Source: Simmondsia chinensis
Taxonomy: Eukaryota > Streptophyta > Magnoliopsida > Caryophyllales > Simmondsiaceae
Reading direction: 5' to 3'
NCBI GenBank assembly: GCA_018398585.1
Contig: JAGTTD010000003.1
Location: 5,960,637-6,024,636 of the forward strand
Length of the DNA: 64,000 bases
Part shown: positions 1 to 12,825 of the stretch, piece after piece
How the letters are laid out: the number at the start of each line of letters is the position of its first letter
Position numbering within the stretch: position 1 is the stretch's first letter
The notes under the pieces: generated by a model
Told to the model about the DNA's origin: nothing
Databases searched by the model: none
The model's input: only the letters and a program-made list of their open reading frames with translations
Program-made: the position numbers and the translations under genes

Positions 1-923
1 AACCCCTCCTTTTATAAGCAAGAAACCTATCTAAGTGCTTTAAATCTGAACCGTCCAAGGGCACCAAAAAATAAAGGGCCCAGATGAAGCCGCGAGACCC
101 ACCAGTCCCCACGTGACACGTGGCGTGTCAGGGCAGGAAAAGAAAAGGGGAAAAAACTTCCTAGGGAAGCTTGGTTCAAAAAAGGGACTGCTGTTCCCAA
201 CGGTTAAAAAAAACACTTTATTTAATTATTATATTTACTTAAATACAAAACACATTTTGATTAAGTAATTCCTCATTTAAGTATTTTACATTTTTTCGTC
301 AAAACCTGTTTGCGACTAATAACTTAGCTCTCTCCGGCCATTATACTCGGACATAGTTTAGACTATTTAGGAACCATATTCCAACATAAAGCTTATACTT
401 GATTGATATAAAAAAAAATTTTATGTGTTTTTCACTGCTTATGTAGGAAGATGAAAAAATTATTTTATACTAAGTAGAAAACAAACACTTTATTATGTGA
501 AAAAGATCTTTCTATATTGCACAATTAAATAACTCATTGTAAAATAATATAGATATTAAATAAACAAATATTAGTAAAATAAATAAAAAGATAAAATGAT
601 ACGAATATTACCGAGGATCACGCCCAATTTAGTCTCGGGCCTTCCCAACTGCCTCGTCAGCACGCCACATCACCAACCTAACTAATTAGTTAGTATAAAT
701 AGGGGTCATTAGAATTATGAATAGTATGTTGAGATAAGTATTGATGGGTTTAGCTCTCTCTCTCTCTCCCCCTAATCTTCTTTTATGTAACCCTCCCCTT
801 TCTTACTATCAATATAATATAGTTTATAATTTATTATGCTTGGATACCTTGATCGGGTTTAAATCGTGTCATAAAATGAATAAGATGGATGAAAGGCACC
901 TATGGGTGCGTTTGGTTCAACTT
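1..923. other. AT-rich intergenic DNA, no gene seen
   Basis: No coding signal is visible on either strand. The short ORF near 741-953 begins in a CT microsatellite (about 751-770), shows no protein motif and runs into the LTR that starts at 929. A TATA-like stretch near 691-701 has no convincing gene after it. Confidence 0.5.
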
Positions 924-928
924 TTTTC

Positions 929-2009
929 TGTTGAAAAAAATGATACAAGCTAAATTTAAGTGTTATGAAAAAATGCATCATCTTTGAAAGTAAGAAAAGT
1001 GCTCTAGTTCACATACCACATGGAAAAAATAAGGGGGTTTGGTTGAGTTTATATAGGTATATGCCCCTCAAGTCATTTGAACATTAAGGGTGAAAGAGTG
1101 GTGGGAACCACACGCGCGTGCCCCTCTCGCTGTGATCGGGTGTGGGCACGGGTGATCTTTTTTTCATTGGGTATATTTATTTTATGAAAAATAAATATTA
1201 CCGTTGCAAGTTTTTGACTGTTCATGTTGTATTCTTCATTGCCTGGTTTTGACTGTTGAGTATCAAGAACTGTTGCAAAATTATGGCCAATTAAACCACA
1301 TTAACATTGCAATTAGCTGTTAGACCCCCATTACTGCATTAGAACCTTAGCATTTGCTGCAGATTTCTAATAATTTTAATTATAAATATAACCCTTCACA
1401 TACTGCATCATTAATCATCAATAATACTCTTCACTTCTCCCATCTTCAATCCTTCTCTCCCTAAAAATAACTTGGGCAAAGTTCTTGTGCTCTCCTACTC
1501 GACAATTAACGGGTGCATGTTAAGAGTTAGGTCGTGCTAATCCTGGAGGATGGCCGCTGGTAAAACTGTTTGCACCGAAGCAGCGGCAAAACGTCTTTTA
1601 GGACAGTGGCATTGCCCACAGCGCGGTATCTTCGGTACTCTAATCAACTTTCCTTCTTTCCAGTATTATTTGATTGCTGTGTTTTTCGCTGCAACGTCAC
1701 TAAATTCTCTACTGCGTTTTGTCACTTTTTGCCTCAATTTGTCATGCAAATTTTCACAGCGTTTTTACTGAATTTGCCGCTGCAAATTTCACTAGCTTTT
1801 ACCAAATTATTTTACTGCAATTTACAGTATAATTTTACAGCAATTAGCCGTAAGTTTGCTGTAATATTTTTGCAATTCTTCAGTTTTTTCAGCAATATTT
1901 ATCTACAATTTTTGTTGTATTTTTCTGCAATATTTTCCTAGTATTTTTGCTATATTTTTCGGTGTAATTTTCGCTGCGGTTGTACTAGTTTTATTGTTTA
2001 TTTCAACAA
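929..2009 (+). repeat. Left LTR of the copia element
   Basis: Starts TGTTGA and ends TTTCAACA, and aligns over its whole length to 6510-7648 with substitutions and indels. It holds AT-rich promoter-like sequence (tataaatataa near 1381) and a long T-rich 3' half with repeated ctgcaattt-like motifs. The short ORFs across 1550-1941 are low-complexity T-rich translations and are not genes. Confidence 0.9.
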
Positions 2010-2064
2010 TCTAAAATGATTTATTATATATATATAAACAACAACCAAATTACCTCTTCCTGAC

Positions 2065-2880
2065 ATGTCCAAGGTTGAGCCCCTTGATGGGAAGAATTAT
2101 AAGAGGTGGTCTTAGAAAATTTTGTTTTTCCTACAACAAGTGTGTATAGATTATATGCTCTGTGGAAAAAAAGGAACCTGAGGGTAAATATAAGAAAAAG
2201 GCTTATGAAAAAAAATTCACCGCAGACGACCGAACCTATAGGGGAAGTTTGCTGCATTACATGAGTGACGGGCCCTTTGACATTTATGTAAAATTAGACT
2301 CATCGAAAGAGATTTGGGATTTCCTACAAAAAAAATATGGGGGTGACGACATAGGAACTAGAAAATATACAGTTAGTAAGTGGTTAGATTTCAAATTCGT
2401 GGATCATAAACCAATAATTGACCAAGTCCCTGAATATGGAAACATAGTAACTACTGTTTTGTCAGAAGGCTTTTAAATTTGCGATATAACTCAAGCCTAT
2501 ATTTTAATTGAAAAACTTCCACCTTCTTAGAAGGACTATAGAAATTTGCTTATGCATAAAAAAAAGGACCTGACATTAGAGGAGTTAGTGAACCACTTGA
2601 AAATCGAAAAAGAAAATAGGCTTAAGGACTGGGGGCACTCATATTCAGATTTTTCTAAAGCTAATATTGTAGAGGCAAGGTCTAGTGCATATGACAGGTT
2701 TAATAACAAGAGAGAGAAAAAAAAAATATATAATTCAAACTTCAAACCTGGTGGGAAGATTCAAAAGTCAAATAGCAGATTTCTTGGAGATTGCTTTCAC
2801 TGCAAAAAACTTGGACATATGACCAAAGATTGCAGAAGCAAAAAGAACCAAACTAAAGACCCAAAGCACAAGGCTCACCT
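2065..2880 (+). pseudogene. Copia gag remnant with zinc knuckle
   Basis: An ATG at 2065 opens a gag-like reading frame (SKVEPLDGKNYKRWS), with an in-frame stop at about 2113 and a frame change before about 2162. Gag-like sequence continues in another frame to about 2476 (YEKKFTADDRTYRGSLLHYM). A third block from 2546 carries a CCHC zinc knuckle, CFHCKKLGHMTKDC, at about 2793-2835. In copia elements this protein packages RNA into virus-like particles. Here it is broken and could not be made whole from this copy. Confidence 0.85.
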
Positions 2881-5800
2881 TATAGAGAAGAATATCGTAG
2901 CTGTTGTTTCAGAGATAAACTTGGTGAACAACATGATTGAGTGGATCGTGGACACCGGGGCTACCAGGCATAGCTGCACAAACCAAAACATGTTCCAGGA
3001 ATACCAAAAAGCGACCGTTGGAGAGATAGTCTACATGGGCAATTCTGCAGCAGCACCTATCCTCGGAATAGGGAAGATTTCTTTATGACTCACTTCTGGA
3101 AAGTTTCTTACTTTAACAAATGTATTGCATGCGTCTGATATGCGTAGGAATCTGATTTTAGGTAATCTTTTAATTAAAACTAGGTTGAAATTATTCTTTG
3201 ACTCAAACAAATTAGTCCTGACTAGGAATGGAGAATTTGTGGGCAAGGGTTTTTGTAATGGTGGTCTTTTTCTCCTTGATGTTGTTTGTATGAATAACAA
3301 TGCTAGTACCTCTTCTACTTATATTGTTGAATTTCTTGATTTGCGGCATGCTCACTTAGAACAACTTAAGAAGATGAACATGATTCCTAACTTCAGTGAT
3401 ACCAACTTTAATAAGTGTAAAGTATGTGTAAATATTCTAAAAAATCCTTTAAGAATATCGAGAGACAATCTGAACTCCTTGAGCTAGTTCACACTGATTG
3501 AGGAGACTTTAAAAGCCAAATGAGTAGAGGTGGAAAAAGATACTACATGATCTTTATAGATGATCACTCTAGATACTCAATGGTATATCTCTTAAGTATT
3601 AAAGATGAAGCAGAAGAAATATTTTTGAAATATAAAGCTGAAGTAGAAAATCAATTAGGAAGAAAATTAGAAAGAGTTAGGTCCGACAGAGGAGGAGAAT
3701 ATAACCCAACTTCACAAGAAAAAATTTGTGAGGAAAATGGAATAATACATGAGCGAAACCCTCCTTACTGTCCACAATCTAATGGTATCGCAGAAAGGAA
3801 AATAAGACTTTAAAGGGTATGATGAAAGCTATACTTATTAGTTCTGGACTACCTGATAACATGTGGGGGGAGGCGATAATATCCGCTTGTCATGTACTAA
3901 ATAGAGTTCCTCATAAAAACCTAGATAAAACCCCATACGAGATATGGAAAGGTTATGCACCTAATCTAAAATACTTGAAAGTGTGGGGTGTCTAGCCAAG
4001 ATTGGGTTACCTGATTTTCAACGGAGTAATATTGGACCTAAGACTGTTAATTCTATATTTATCGGGTATGCTCATCACAACTCTACTTATCATTTTTTGA
4101 TCGAAGGATCTAATAATTCATATACATGTAGTAGTATTATGGAATCTAGATACGCTGAATTCTTTGAACATATATTTCCTTTGAAATCTAATGATGCACA
4201 ATCTACTAGTTTACCTTCTCGTACTGTAACTATTAACCATGATAATACTAACAATAAAGACACTCCTGAAATTCGAAGGAGTAAAAGAGCTAAAAAAGAA
4301 GCCAAATTTGGACCTGATTTTGTTACTACTTTCCTAACAGAAGACAACTCCATAAATGAAGAAATTGTAAGTGTCTATATGTTAGAGAAAGACCCCAAAA
4401 CCTATGATGAGGCTGTGAGATCAGTTGACTCGACCTTTCGGAAAGAAGCCATCAATAGTGAACTAGAATCAATCCCAAATAATCACACATGGGAACTGGT
4501 AGACCTTCCTAGAGGATGTAAATTAATAGGCTGTAAGTTGGTCATTAGAAGAAAAATGAAGGCTGACGGGACAATAGACAAGTTTAAGGCAGGATTAGTG
4601 GCTAAAGGTTACACACAGAAAAAGGGAATCAACTATTTCGATACTTATTCACCTATCGCTAAAATAGCCACGATTAAAACCTCGATTGCCCTTGCGTCTA
4701 TTCTTGATTTATTAGTGCATCAACTACATTTCTTAACGGTGCCCTAAACAAAGAGATTTACATGGAACAACCTAAGGGATTTTTGTCCCTGGTAATAAAA
4801 AGAAAGTTTGTAAACTTGTAAAATCTCTATACGGTCTCAAATAGGCACCTAAACAGTGGCATGAGAAATTTAATAGCATGCTAATAGCTAATAATTTCCT
4901 TACAAACAATGATGATTCTTGTGTGTGTTCTAAGTCTGATTCAAATGGATGTGTAATACTTTGTCTATATGTTGATGATATATTGATATTTAGCACAAAC
5001 TTGAATACTGTCAGTGAAAAGAAAAACTTTCTGTGCTCTAAATTTGATATGAAAGATATGGGTGAGGCAGATGTGATTCTAGGAGTTAAAATTATGAGAA
5101 CTCCCGAAGGCATAAGCCTAAACCAGTCTCACCATGTTGAGAAAATACTTAGAAAGTTTGACATGTTTAATACTGATCCGGTAAGAACACCTTATGATCC
5201 CAGTGTACATTTAACTAAATATAAAGGTGTTGCTATATGTTAATCTGAGTATATGCCAAAATAATTGGCAGCGTTATGTTTCTGATGAACTATATTAGAC
5301 CTGACGTTGTGTATGTTGTAAGTAGACTCAGTAAATACACACACAATCCTAATCAAGAGTATTGGAACACGTTAAAAAGATTGCTAAAATATTTGAAAGG
5401 AACTATGGATTGGAGACTTCACTTCGGAAAGTTTCCCACTGTTTTAGAAGGATATTGTGATGCCAATTGGGTGCCTGATAATGATGAGATTAATTCCACT
5501 AGTGGATATGTATTCACACTAGCTAGAGGCGCTATATCCTGTAAATCCTCTAAGCAATCTTATATTGCTACATCTACTATAGAATCTGAGTTTAATGCTC
5601 TTGAGTTGACAGGTCATGAAGCCGAATGGCTAAGAAGTTTAGTGGGAGACGTGCTATTGTGGGGGCTTCTAGCTCTATCAGTGTCACTTCACTGTGACAG
5701 TCAAGCTGCAATTGATGTGGCAAAGAGCAAAGTTTATAATGGCAAGAATAGACACATTCGTATCAGGCATAAGATCGTGAAAGATCTTTTAGAAAGTGGA

Positions 5801-5923
5801 GTGACATCACTGAAATATGTAAAGTCTGAAAATAATCTTGCGGATCCATTGACAAAGGGCCTTTGTCGTAAAATGATTATAGAAACATCGAAGTGGATGG
5901 AATTAAAGTCTATATATAAATAA
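2881..5923 (+). pseudogene. Copia pol remnant: protease, integrase, RT, RNase H
   Basis: Domains follow copia order. Protease shows WIVDTGATRHSC (about 2942-2977). The pre-integrase region keeps LRHAHLEQLKKM. The integrase core has FIDDHSRYS, VRSDRGGEY and PYCPQSNGIAERK, holding the DDE residues. RT begins with WELVDLPRGCKLIGCK and keeps KAGLVAKGYTQ and the catalytic YVDDILIF (about 4969-4992). RNase H has YCDANW, SYIATSTIESEF and NLADPLTKGL. Stops or frame shifts near 3088, 3487, 3813, 3990, 4747 and 5243 split it into at least seven pieces. The reading ends at 5923 with a stop. Confidence 0.92.
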
Positions 5924-6509
5924 ACTGTGATGTATCCAACTTAGTTTTAACAGGTTCAATGTGAGAAGTCATAGTTTCATTCAAGGAATGCACTGTATTT
6001 TAAGTTGTCCCTCCCTATAGTGTGACAGTCCGGAGACGGGTCTATAGCCATGTGTTTGGTGGTGTAAGCAAGGCTTGCACTTGATCGATACTATCTGTAT
6101 GTTACCAAGGGGTAAGGTTAAGCTTTAGCTCTTAATGTATCCATATCCATATGTTTGGTGGTGTGCAGTAACACACACTTGATGGGATCCACCTACATAG
6201 GTGTGGGAGTGTGGCCGCTCCCTATGAAGGATCTAAGACTTGCCTTCTAGAGTGCCTATGAATGTCCAGGACGAGCGCCTGGCCGATAAAACACACCAAA
6301 CCGCAGGAGTTGCCAAGATCTGGAGTTCGGTATGTGTCCGAGTGGAAGATTATACAACCCCTTGTGAGGTTCAAAATGAAAGTCACCTTACAAGATGTTG
6401 GTCCTAAACTTGGGTTACACTAGATGACGATTCAAGTCGCGAGACACCGGCACTGAAAAACTGAACTCACTTTGCCCAACCTATTCCTATCTTTCTCTTT
6501 GTGGGGGAT
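5924..6509 (+). other. Noncoding 3' region of the copia element, with polypurine tract
   Basis: This 586-bp stretch between the RNase H stop and the right LTR has no ORF. It contains a diverged internal duplication (atgtttggtggtgt at about 6050-6065 and again near 6150), so part of it arose by local repetition. The polypurine tract tgtgggggat lies at about 6500-6509, next to the LTR. Confidence 0.7.
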
Positions 6510-7648
6510 TATTGGAAAATGAATACAAGCTAAGCTTAAATGTTATGAAAAAATACATCATATTTGAAAAATAAGAAAAGTGCTTTAGTTCACATCTCAC
6601 ATGGAAAAAATAAGGGGGTTTGGTTGAGTTTATATGGGTATATGCCCCTCAACTCATTTGAACTAAATTAAGAGTGAAAGAGAGGGTGGAACCATACGCC
6701 TGCGCCCCGCCAGCAGCACCGCACTGCCCTGAGCCGTGCCATGCTCGGGCAAGGAGGGGGTGATCTTTTTCTCATCGGGTTATTTGTTTTACGGAAAATA
6801 AATCTATTACTGTTGCAAGTTTATGACTGTTAATATTGTAGTCTTCTTTGCTTGGTTTTGACTGCTGAGTATCAAGAGCTGTTACAAAATCATGGCCTAT
6901 TAAACCACATTAACATTGCATTTAGCTGTTAGACCCTCATTACTGCATTAAAACCTTAGCATTTGCTGCAGATTTCTCATAATTTTAAATATAAATACAA
7001 CCCTTCACATACTGCATTATTAATCATCAACAACACTCTTCACTTCACTCATCTTCAATCCTTCTCTCCCTAAAAATAACTTGGGCAAAATTCTTGGGCA
7101 CTTCTACCCGATGATTAGCGGGTGCATGTTAAGAGTCGGATCGTGTTAATCCTGGAGGAGGGCCGTTGGTAAGACTGTTTGCACCGGAGCAGCGATGAAA
7201 TCGTCTTTTAGGATAGTGGCATTGCCCATGACGCGGTATCTTTGGTACTCTAATCAACTTTCCTTTTTTCCGGTATTATTTGATTGCTGTGTTTAGATAT
7301 TATTTCGTTGCAACGTCACTGAATTCTCTACTGCGTTTTGTCACTTTTCGCCGCAATTTTTCCTGCAATTTTTCACTACATTTTTATTGAATTTGCCGCT
7401 GCATATTTCACTGGTTTTTACCAAATTATTTTACTGCAATTTACAGTATAATTTTACAGCAGTTAGCCGTAAGTTTGCTGTAATTTTTTGCTATTGTTCA
7501 GTTTTTTTAGCAATATTTATCTACAATTTTTGCTATATTTTTCTGCAGTATTCTCCCAGTATTTTTTTGGTATTTTTGCTGCATTTTTTGGTGTAATTTT
7601 TGCTATATTTTCCCTACGGTTGTATTGGTTTTATTGCTTATTTCAACA
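6510..7648 (+). repeat. Right LTR of the copia element
   Basis: Starts TATTGG, where the left copy has TGTTGA, and ends TTTCAACA at 7648 followed by TSD copy TTTTC. It is about 58 bp longer than the left LTR, mainly from a GC-rich indel near 6703-6760. The ORFs at 7387-7724 are T-rich artefacts in the 3' half. Confidence 0.9.
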
Positions 7649-7939
7649 TTTTCAACTTATTGTTTTTTCAACTATTTGTTTTAATAATATTTGTCCACTT
7701 ATCATCTATATTGTTTCACAGTAAAGTGTTTTATTGTGCTGTGCGGTTTTCAGAATAAAGAGTTTCGATATGAGTTAAAAAAAAAAAAACCTTATCCATT
7801 ATAATTAAAAAATGACTTAAGAATATAAGTCAATTAATAATAGTAGGTAGAAATAAATATGATAGTAGTTGGTCATCATAGCGGAGAGCAAAGAGTGTAG
7901 CGATCTATGGGCGTAAAAAATGGTTGTGGTAGGTGGGTA

Positions 7940-8649
7940 TAGAGGTGGAAATTGGATCATTTGGGTCGAATTCAGGTGTACCCATTTGGGTTTGGGTCAT
8001 TTCGTGTTTATAATAAACACGGGTCGGGTCAGGTCAAGCTCGGGTTGGCCCATTTAAGCTCGGGTCAATTTCGGATTTTACCTATACTTGGGTTAGGTTG
8101 GGTCTAGGTTAAGTTATTTCAGCTTTGGGTCACTTTAATTTCGGGTGGTCTTGGGTTCGGGTCAATATTGGATCGGGTCGTACGAGTTTTGGGTCAACAT
8201 AATCATACTATTTGCCTCGGTGGCATAAATCATTTACAAAAGTTTAAATTATACTCCAAATTACTTATATTTTTACCAACATATTTGTTATATTATAAAT
8301 ACAACTGATAACGGTCTCTTATGAAGTTAAATTGTATTCATGACAAGTAATAACTCTCATTGAATTTAAAGATCTTGGATTAATTCGGGTTTTAGGTTGG
8401 GTTAGGTTCGAGTTTAGGTCTTTTTTTTGGGGGGGGGGGGGGGGGGGGGTTGGTTCAGGTCAATGGCAGGTCAAGACGGGACAAATTGAGTATCAATTTA
8501 TTTTTGGGTCAGGCAAAGAATGGGATAGTTGCAAGTCAGGTCATTTTGACTTTGGATTCAATTATTTAAGACAAATTTCTGTTCATTTCAGGTTGGTTTA
8601 TGGGTTTTTCAGGTTTGTTCTTCAGGTCCGGTTGGTTTTGCCACCTCTA
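7940..8649. mobile_element. Nonautonomous hAT-like MITE
   Basis: Terminal inverted repeats TAGAGGTGG and CCACCTCTA bound about 710 bp of noncoding DNA. The flanks ggtgggta and ggtaggga look like a diverged 8-bp target duplication (6 of 8 bases), the hAT length. Subterminal DNA is filled with gggtcgggtt-type motifs in the first half and a G run at about 8429-8449. No ORF. The name rests on the ends and TSD length. Confidence 0.6.
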
Positions 8650-8667
8650 GGTAGGGATGGTGATAAC

Positions 8668-11600
8668 TAGTGGTGGCCAACGGGCCGGGTCGGCCCAGAA
8701 ACCGGCTGGGCCCGGCCCGGCCCGGCCCGCATGGCACTATAGCAGGCCGGGCCGGGCCTAGGGCCTAATTTTTTGGGGGCCTAGGCCCGGCCCCGCCCAA
8801 AAGAGCCATTGGCTCTGTTGTTGTACAGAGCCAAAGGCTCCTTTTTTACAAAAAAAAAAAAAAAAATACTTAAACCTCCCCAACTCATTTTCTCACAAAT
8901 TCTTCAATTCTCTCTTCTCTCTCTAAACATTCATCATCTCCCATCTTCTCTAATTCGCTAATTGCAAAATTGTGCTCTAAAGTTCGAAGTTCGTAAAGTA
9001 TTTGGCTGAAGTGTGAATTTCATTGTTCTCTCGTTTCGGTAATTTTAGTATCGTAATTTTTTTTGATTCGCATTTTTAGTTATTTAATTTGCATTACTAT
9101 TTACATTTTATAAATAATAATCATTTATACTAATATGGCACACAACTCTTCATCATCTGGAGCCGGTCGTGCTAGTTCTAGCTCTTCTCGGCCACCCAGA
9201 ATCCCTAAAAGGACTAGAATTATCTTACTTGATACTGAAGAACGAGCTTTTATACATCCAGACCCAACACCCAATACACTGAAGATAGCATAGATTATAA
9301 CTTTTCGCAACCACAAGATTATTATGAGTCAGGTAGTGGTGGGGTTGGAGACTCACAACTGATGAGGAACCCACCCCCACCACCGATGCCCAACCTGAAA
9401 CTAGGACCTTGACTAGTAGGCGTGCAACTAGTGGGGTATGGAAGCACTTTACCCTTAATAAGACAACTAATAAAGCAACCTGTAAATTATGTGACCCACC
9501 TAAGAATTTTAGCCATCAACCCGGCAGTGGGACGGGCACAGTAAATAGACATATACGTAGGTGCCACCCCGAGCAATTCCCGGAAAAGAGCCAACAACGT
9601 TTAGTACAGCAAGTGACCGGTGCACTTGCTAATTTTAGGTTCTCTCAGGAGAGCAACCGTAGGGGGCTAGCTAAATATGTAATTTTGAGTGAAAGGCCTT
9701 TTAGTACCGGCGAAAACCCACATTTCGTCGACTACATCCAACGAAATGTGAACCCCGCCATTGTGAGGATTCCTCGGAACATCGTAAAGCGGGACGCTTT
9801 TACGTTGTACCACAATCTTAAAATTGGGATACATACACTTTTTGTGACGAACACGATCGTTGACGTCGGACGTATGGACGTCCAAACCCGGCCAACCTTA
9901 TATGTGCATAACGGCACACTGGACCGATGAATCCTTCATCATCCAGAAGAGAATAATTCATTTTGGGCTTTTAGATTGCCCCCATACTGCCAAGGTAATT
10001 ACGGGTGCGATTATGTCGGCAGTCCGCGATTGGGGCATAGAACAACTTATCTTCAGTATTACGTTTGACAATACTTCCAATAACACTGCATCCGTAGCAT
10101 ATTTAATTAGGAAAATGAGACCCATGTTAGGTGGGAAGTGTTTTCATATTCGTTGCATCTGTCACATTTTGCATTTAATGGTAATGGATGGTTTAGATCT
10201 TATCGACGCATCCCTTGCCACCTTAAGATCTGTAATAATATCAATTAAAGCATCCGTCGCTAGGAAAAAAAGATTTAAAAATGTATGTAGGTTGCATAAC
10301 ATAGAATAATAAACAATTTAAATTAGACTCCAAAACTAGGTGGTTGTCTACGGTAGTAATGTTAGAGCGTATTCTACCATACAAAGACGCTCTGATGGAA
10401 TTCGCCCAGGAAAATCGTGTAGAATGGCCCGATTACAACCTAGACGGTATACATTGGGAGACAATAGATGAAATTTGTAAATTTTTTAGCATTTTTAAAG
10501 ACGCGACAACATTTTTTTCGGGTTGCTACTATCGTACCATGCCTCAAGCAATATCAACATTGCTTGATATTGTAAATTGGATGGTGGGTAATCAATCCAA
10601 CCCCATTTTGTTCGGATCGATTACGGCAATGAAAGAAAAGTTTGCCAAATATTTTTCTGAACTACCGCTTACTTATTGCTTTGCAACTATTTTAGACCCT
10701 CGTTGTAAACGCGGGGGTTTCAACTTGTTTTGCCAACATTTTTTAAATATTTGCATCCTACTCTTAATGTCGACACTTACATTGCCGATGTCGATAACGA
10801 CTTGCATAATTTATTTTCTGAGTATTCTCATAAATTATCATCTAATAATCCTAGTACTACTGCAGTAGGATCTTCCACATCTAGTGGAAGTAGTTCACAC
10901 ATATCATATTCGTGGAAGCTGTTGGAGCAATTTACGCCCTCAGTAGCCCCCACGTCATGTGACGAGCTAGATTATTACTTGCGGACACCGTTGGTCCATA
11001 TTTTCGGGCCGCCGGCCAACCCGCATTTTGACCATTTACAATGGTGGAACACAAATCAAACCCAATATCCCGTGCTTTCCACCATGGCACGTGATATACT
11101 AAGTTGTCCGGTATCTTCAGTAGCATCGGAGTGTGCTTTTAGTCTTGGTGGCAGGTTGCTTGGAACGAAGAGGGCAAAGCTATCGCCGTCGAACTTGGAG
11201 ATGTCCGTGTGCTTGAAGGATTGGCTGCTAGCTGAGGCAAGAGATCAACAGAGAATGAAGATGGATTCATCGAGCTATGAAGAAGACGACCGCACAACTG
11301 ATACTTCAAATGATGGCGTAGAAATCCCCCGATATGACTGATATCAAGATTCAAGACTTTTGTATGTTAATTATTTACTTTCAAATATTTACGTCAAAAG
11401 ATGACCGCACACTCTATATGTCAAACTTTATATTTTTTGATTAATAAATTTGTATTTTTAAATATTAGGCCCTACTTTGTATTTGTATTTGATAAGTTAT
11501 TTATTTACTGATATTTTTTTGATAATTACTTGTTGTATATTGTATTTTATTTATTACATATATTTAGTATTAATTTTTTTAAACATGTATACTTGGAAAG

Positions 11601-11787
11601 AAATATATTTGTATCTCATATTATTTATCAATGAATTACAATAATTTTAATACAAAACGACTATGTATTTTTAAAATTTTTTTTTAAATTTAGTTAAAAA
11701 GGCCGGGCCCCGGCCCGCTCGCACTGTAGCCGGCCCGGGCCTGGTCCCGGGCCGGTCCCGGCCCGACCCGGCCCATGGCCATCACTA
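8668..11787 (+). mobile_element. hAT superfamily DNA transposon, 3.1 kb
   Basis: The ends are TAGTGGTGGCC at 8668 and its imperfect inverted partner ggccatcacta ending at 11787. A perfect 8-bp target duplication GTGATAAC lies at 8660-8667 and 11788-11795. Just inside both ends are GC-rich ggcccggcccgg arrays that stand out from the AT-rich surroundings; subterminal repeats of this kind bind transposase in hAT elements. The interior encodes a broken Ac-like transposase. It inserted 10 bp to the right of the preceding MITE. Confidence 0.94.
9135..11341 (+). pseudogene. hAT transposase (BED finger, DDE core, hATC), frameshifted
   Basis: The frame opens at ATG 9135 (MAHNSSSSGAGRASSSSS), breaks near 9292, and resumes at about 9409 with a BED zinc finger (CKLCDPP then HIRRCHPEQ). 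A shift near 9860-9890 leads into the catalytic core block (TSDVWTSKPGQPYM, then FHIRCICHILHLMV). Another break at about 10305 precedes TRWLSTVVMLERILPY, and one near 10725 leads to the C-terminal hATC dimerization region (ARDILSCPVSSVASECAFS). The order matches Ac-type transposases of about 650-700 residues. At least four frame disruptions make it nonfunctional. The upstream T-rich stretch 8880-9130 may be its leader. Confidence 0.88.
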
Positions 11788-11795
11788 GTGATAAC

Positions 11796-12825
11796 AAATA
11801 AAAATAAGTCATAATGGTGAAGATTTAATATTAATATAGTCTTTTAAAGCTTTTTTCTTAAATAAACTATGAAAAAATTCAGTTTTACATCTTTTTCTAC
11901 TTAATTAAAACAGATTTTTCATCTTTTTATTTTAGCTATAAAAAAATATAAAAAGATCTTTCTGTCAATCAAACGCAAACCCTATGGTCAACTAGATCTT
12001 TTTTATAACTTGAAGTTGTTAAAAAGTTAAATCAAGCGCAGCCTACATCTTCTGGATTTTAAATGTATCAGCTAGACTTTGCAAGAGATGGTACATTACG
12101 CCTTAGTCCTTTTTCTCTCAAATGGGGAAAAATGGCTTTCTTTAAAAAAGCAGAAGTTATAATTCTAAGGAATCCAAAGAATTTAGAATGTATATATCAA
12201 TCCGAGTATGGATCAGAGTAAAAATATTTCGATCATATTTAGATAGTTTACATTAACATACGATGAACTTTTTATCGTAATTTGCTAAAAATATTGACAT
12301 AACTTGTAGTATCATAATTATGTTATATTAGCAATTTTATATTTGGTCAAATTCTTACAAAAATTCATCAAATTTTGATATATGGTACCTTAGTGATAAA
12401 ATATACAACTTTAGGTATATTATTGTATATTGAAATCTTAGGATATACAATAAATGATTAAACCTTAAGGTACCTTAGTAATAATTTCACAGATATACAA
12501 AAGTCTAAATAATTTCAAATATATTATATTATTACTTATATTATTCTACGACTATATATAAAACAAGTAATAAAAGATGATTTCTTATAATAAATAAGGA
12601 ATATCACAACGTGAGAACATATTATTTCATTAAAACAAACAATTTTCTATGGAAGAAAAGTACTTCCTCGAAACAAAAAAAGCCTACATAGTCGTTTGTA
12701 ATCAAAGGCGGGAAAACCTAGCAAAAAGGATCAGATCAGGGATTTCAGCCCTAAATCAACACCTCTTTCAAACTCTTCCGACGTTAATTTAGTCCTTCAA
12801 TTAGAGAAAGAGTTTGCAGTCAGAG
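11796..12825. other. AT-rich DNA upstream of the nine-exon gene
   Basis: No ORF. Repeated ggtaccttagt(g/a)ataa motifs near 12385 and 12469 hint at a decayed MITE but no ends were found. The last 200 bp (cgggaaaacc near 12709, and a pyrimidine stretch) should contain the promoter and 5' leader of the gene starting at 12826; I see no clear TATA box. Confidence 0.4.

Larger units (their letters stand above)
929..7648 (+). mobile_element. Full-length, decayed Ty1/copia LTR retrotransposon
   Basis: Two long terminal repeats (929-2009 and 6510-7648) flank gag, protease, integrase, reverse transcriptase and RNase H in copia order. The 5-bp target-site duplication TTTTC lies at 924-928 and 7649-7653, exactly outside the TG-type start and the shared end TTTCAACA. 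Every coding domain is broken by stops or frameshifts and the LTRs have diverged clearly, so this is an old, immobile copy. A polypurine tract (tgtgggggat) sits just before the right LTR. A Met-tRNA primer site (TGGTATCAGAGC-like) is not visible after the left LTR. The clade within copia is not assigned. Confidence 0.93.

Noticed and set aside
1550..1941. ORFs in the copia LTR
   Set aside because: T-rich LTR sequence. The same region recurs in the right LTR with different frame structure.
12200..12500. Repeated ggtacctta motifs as a MITE shared with 25300 and 58350
   Set aside because: Similar phrases occur at the three places but no terminal repeats or target duplications could be defined.
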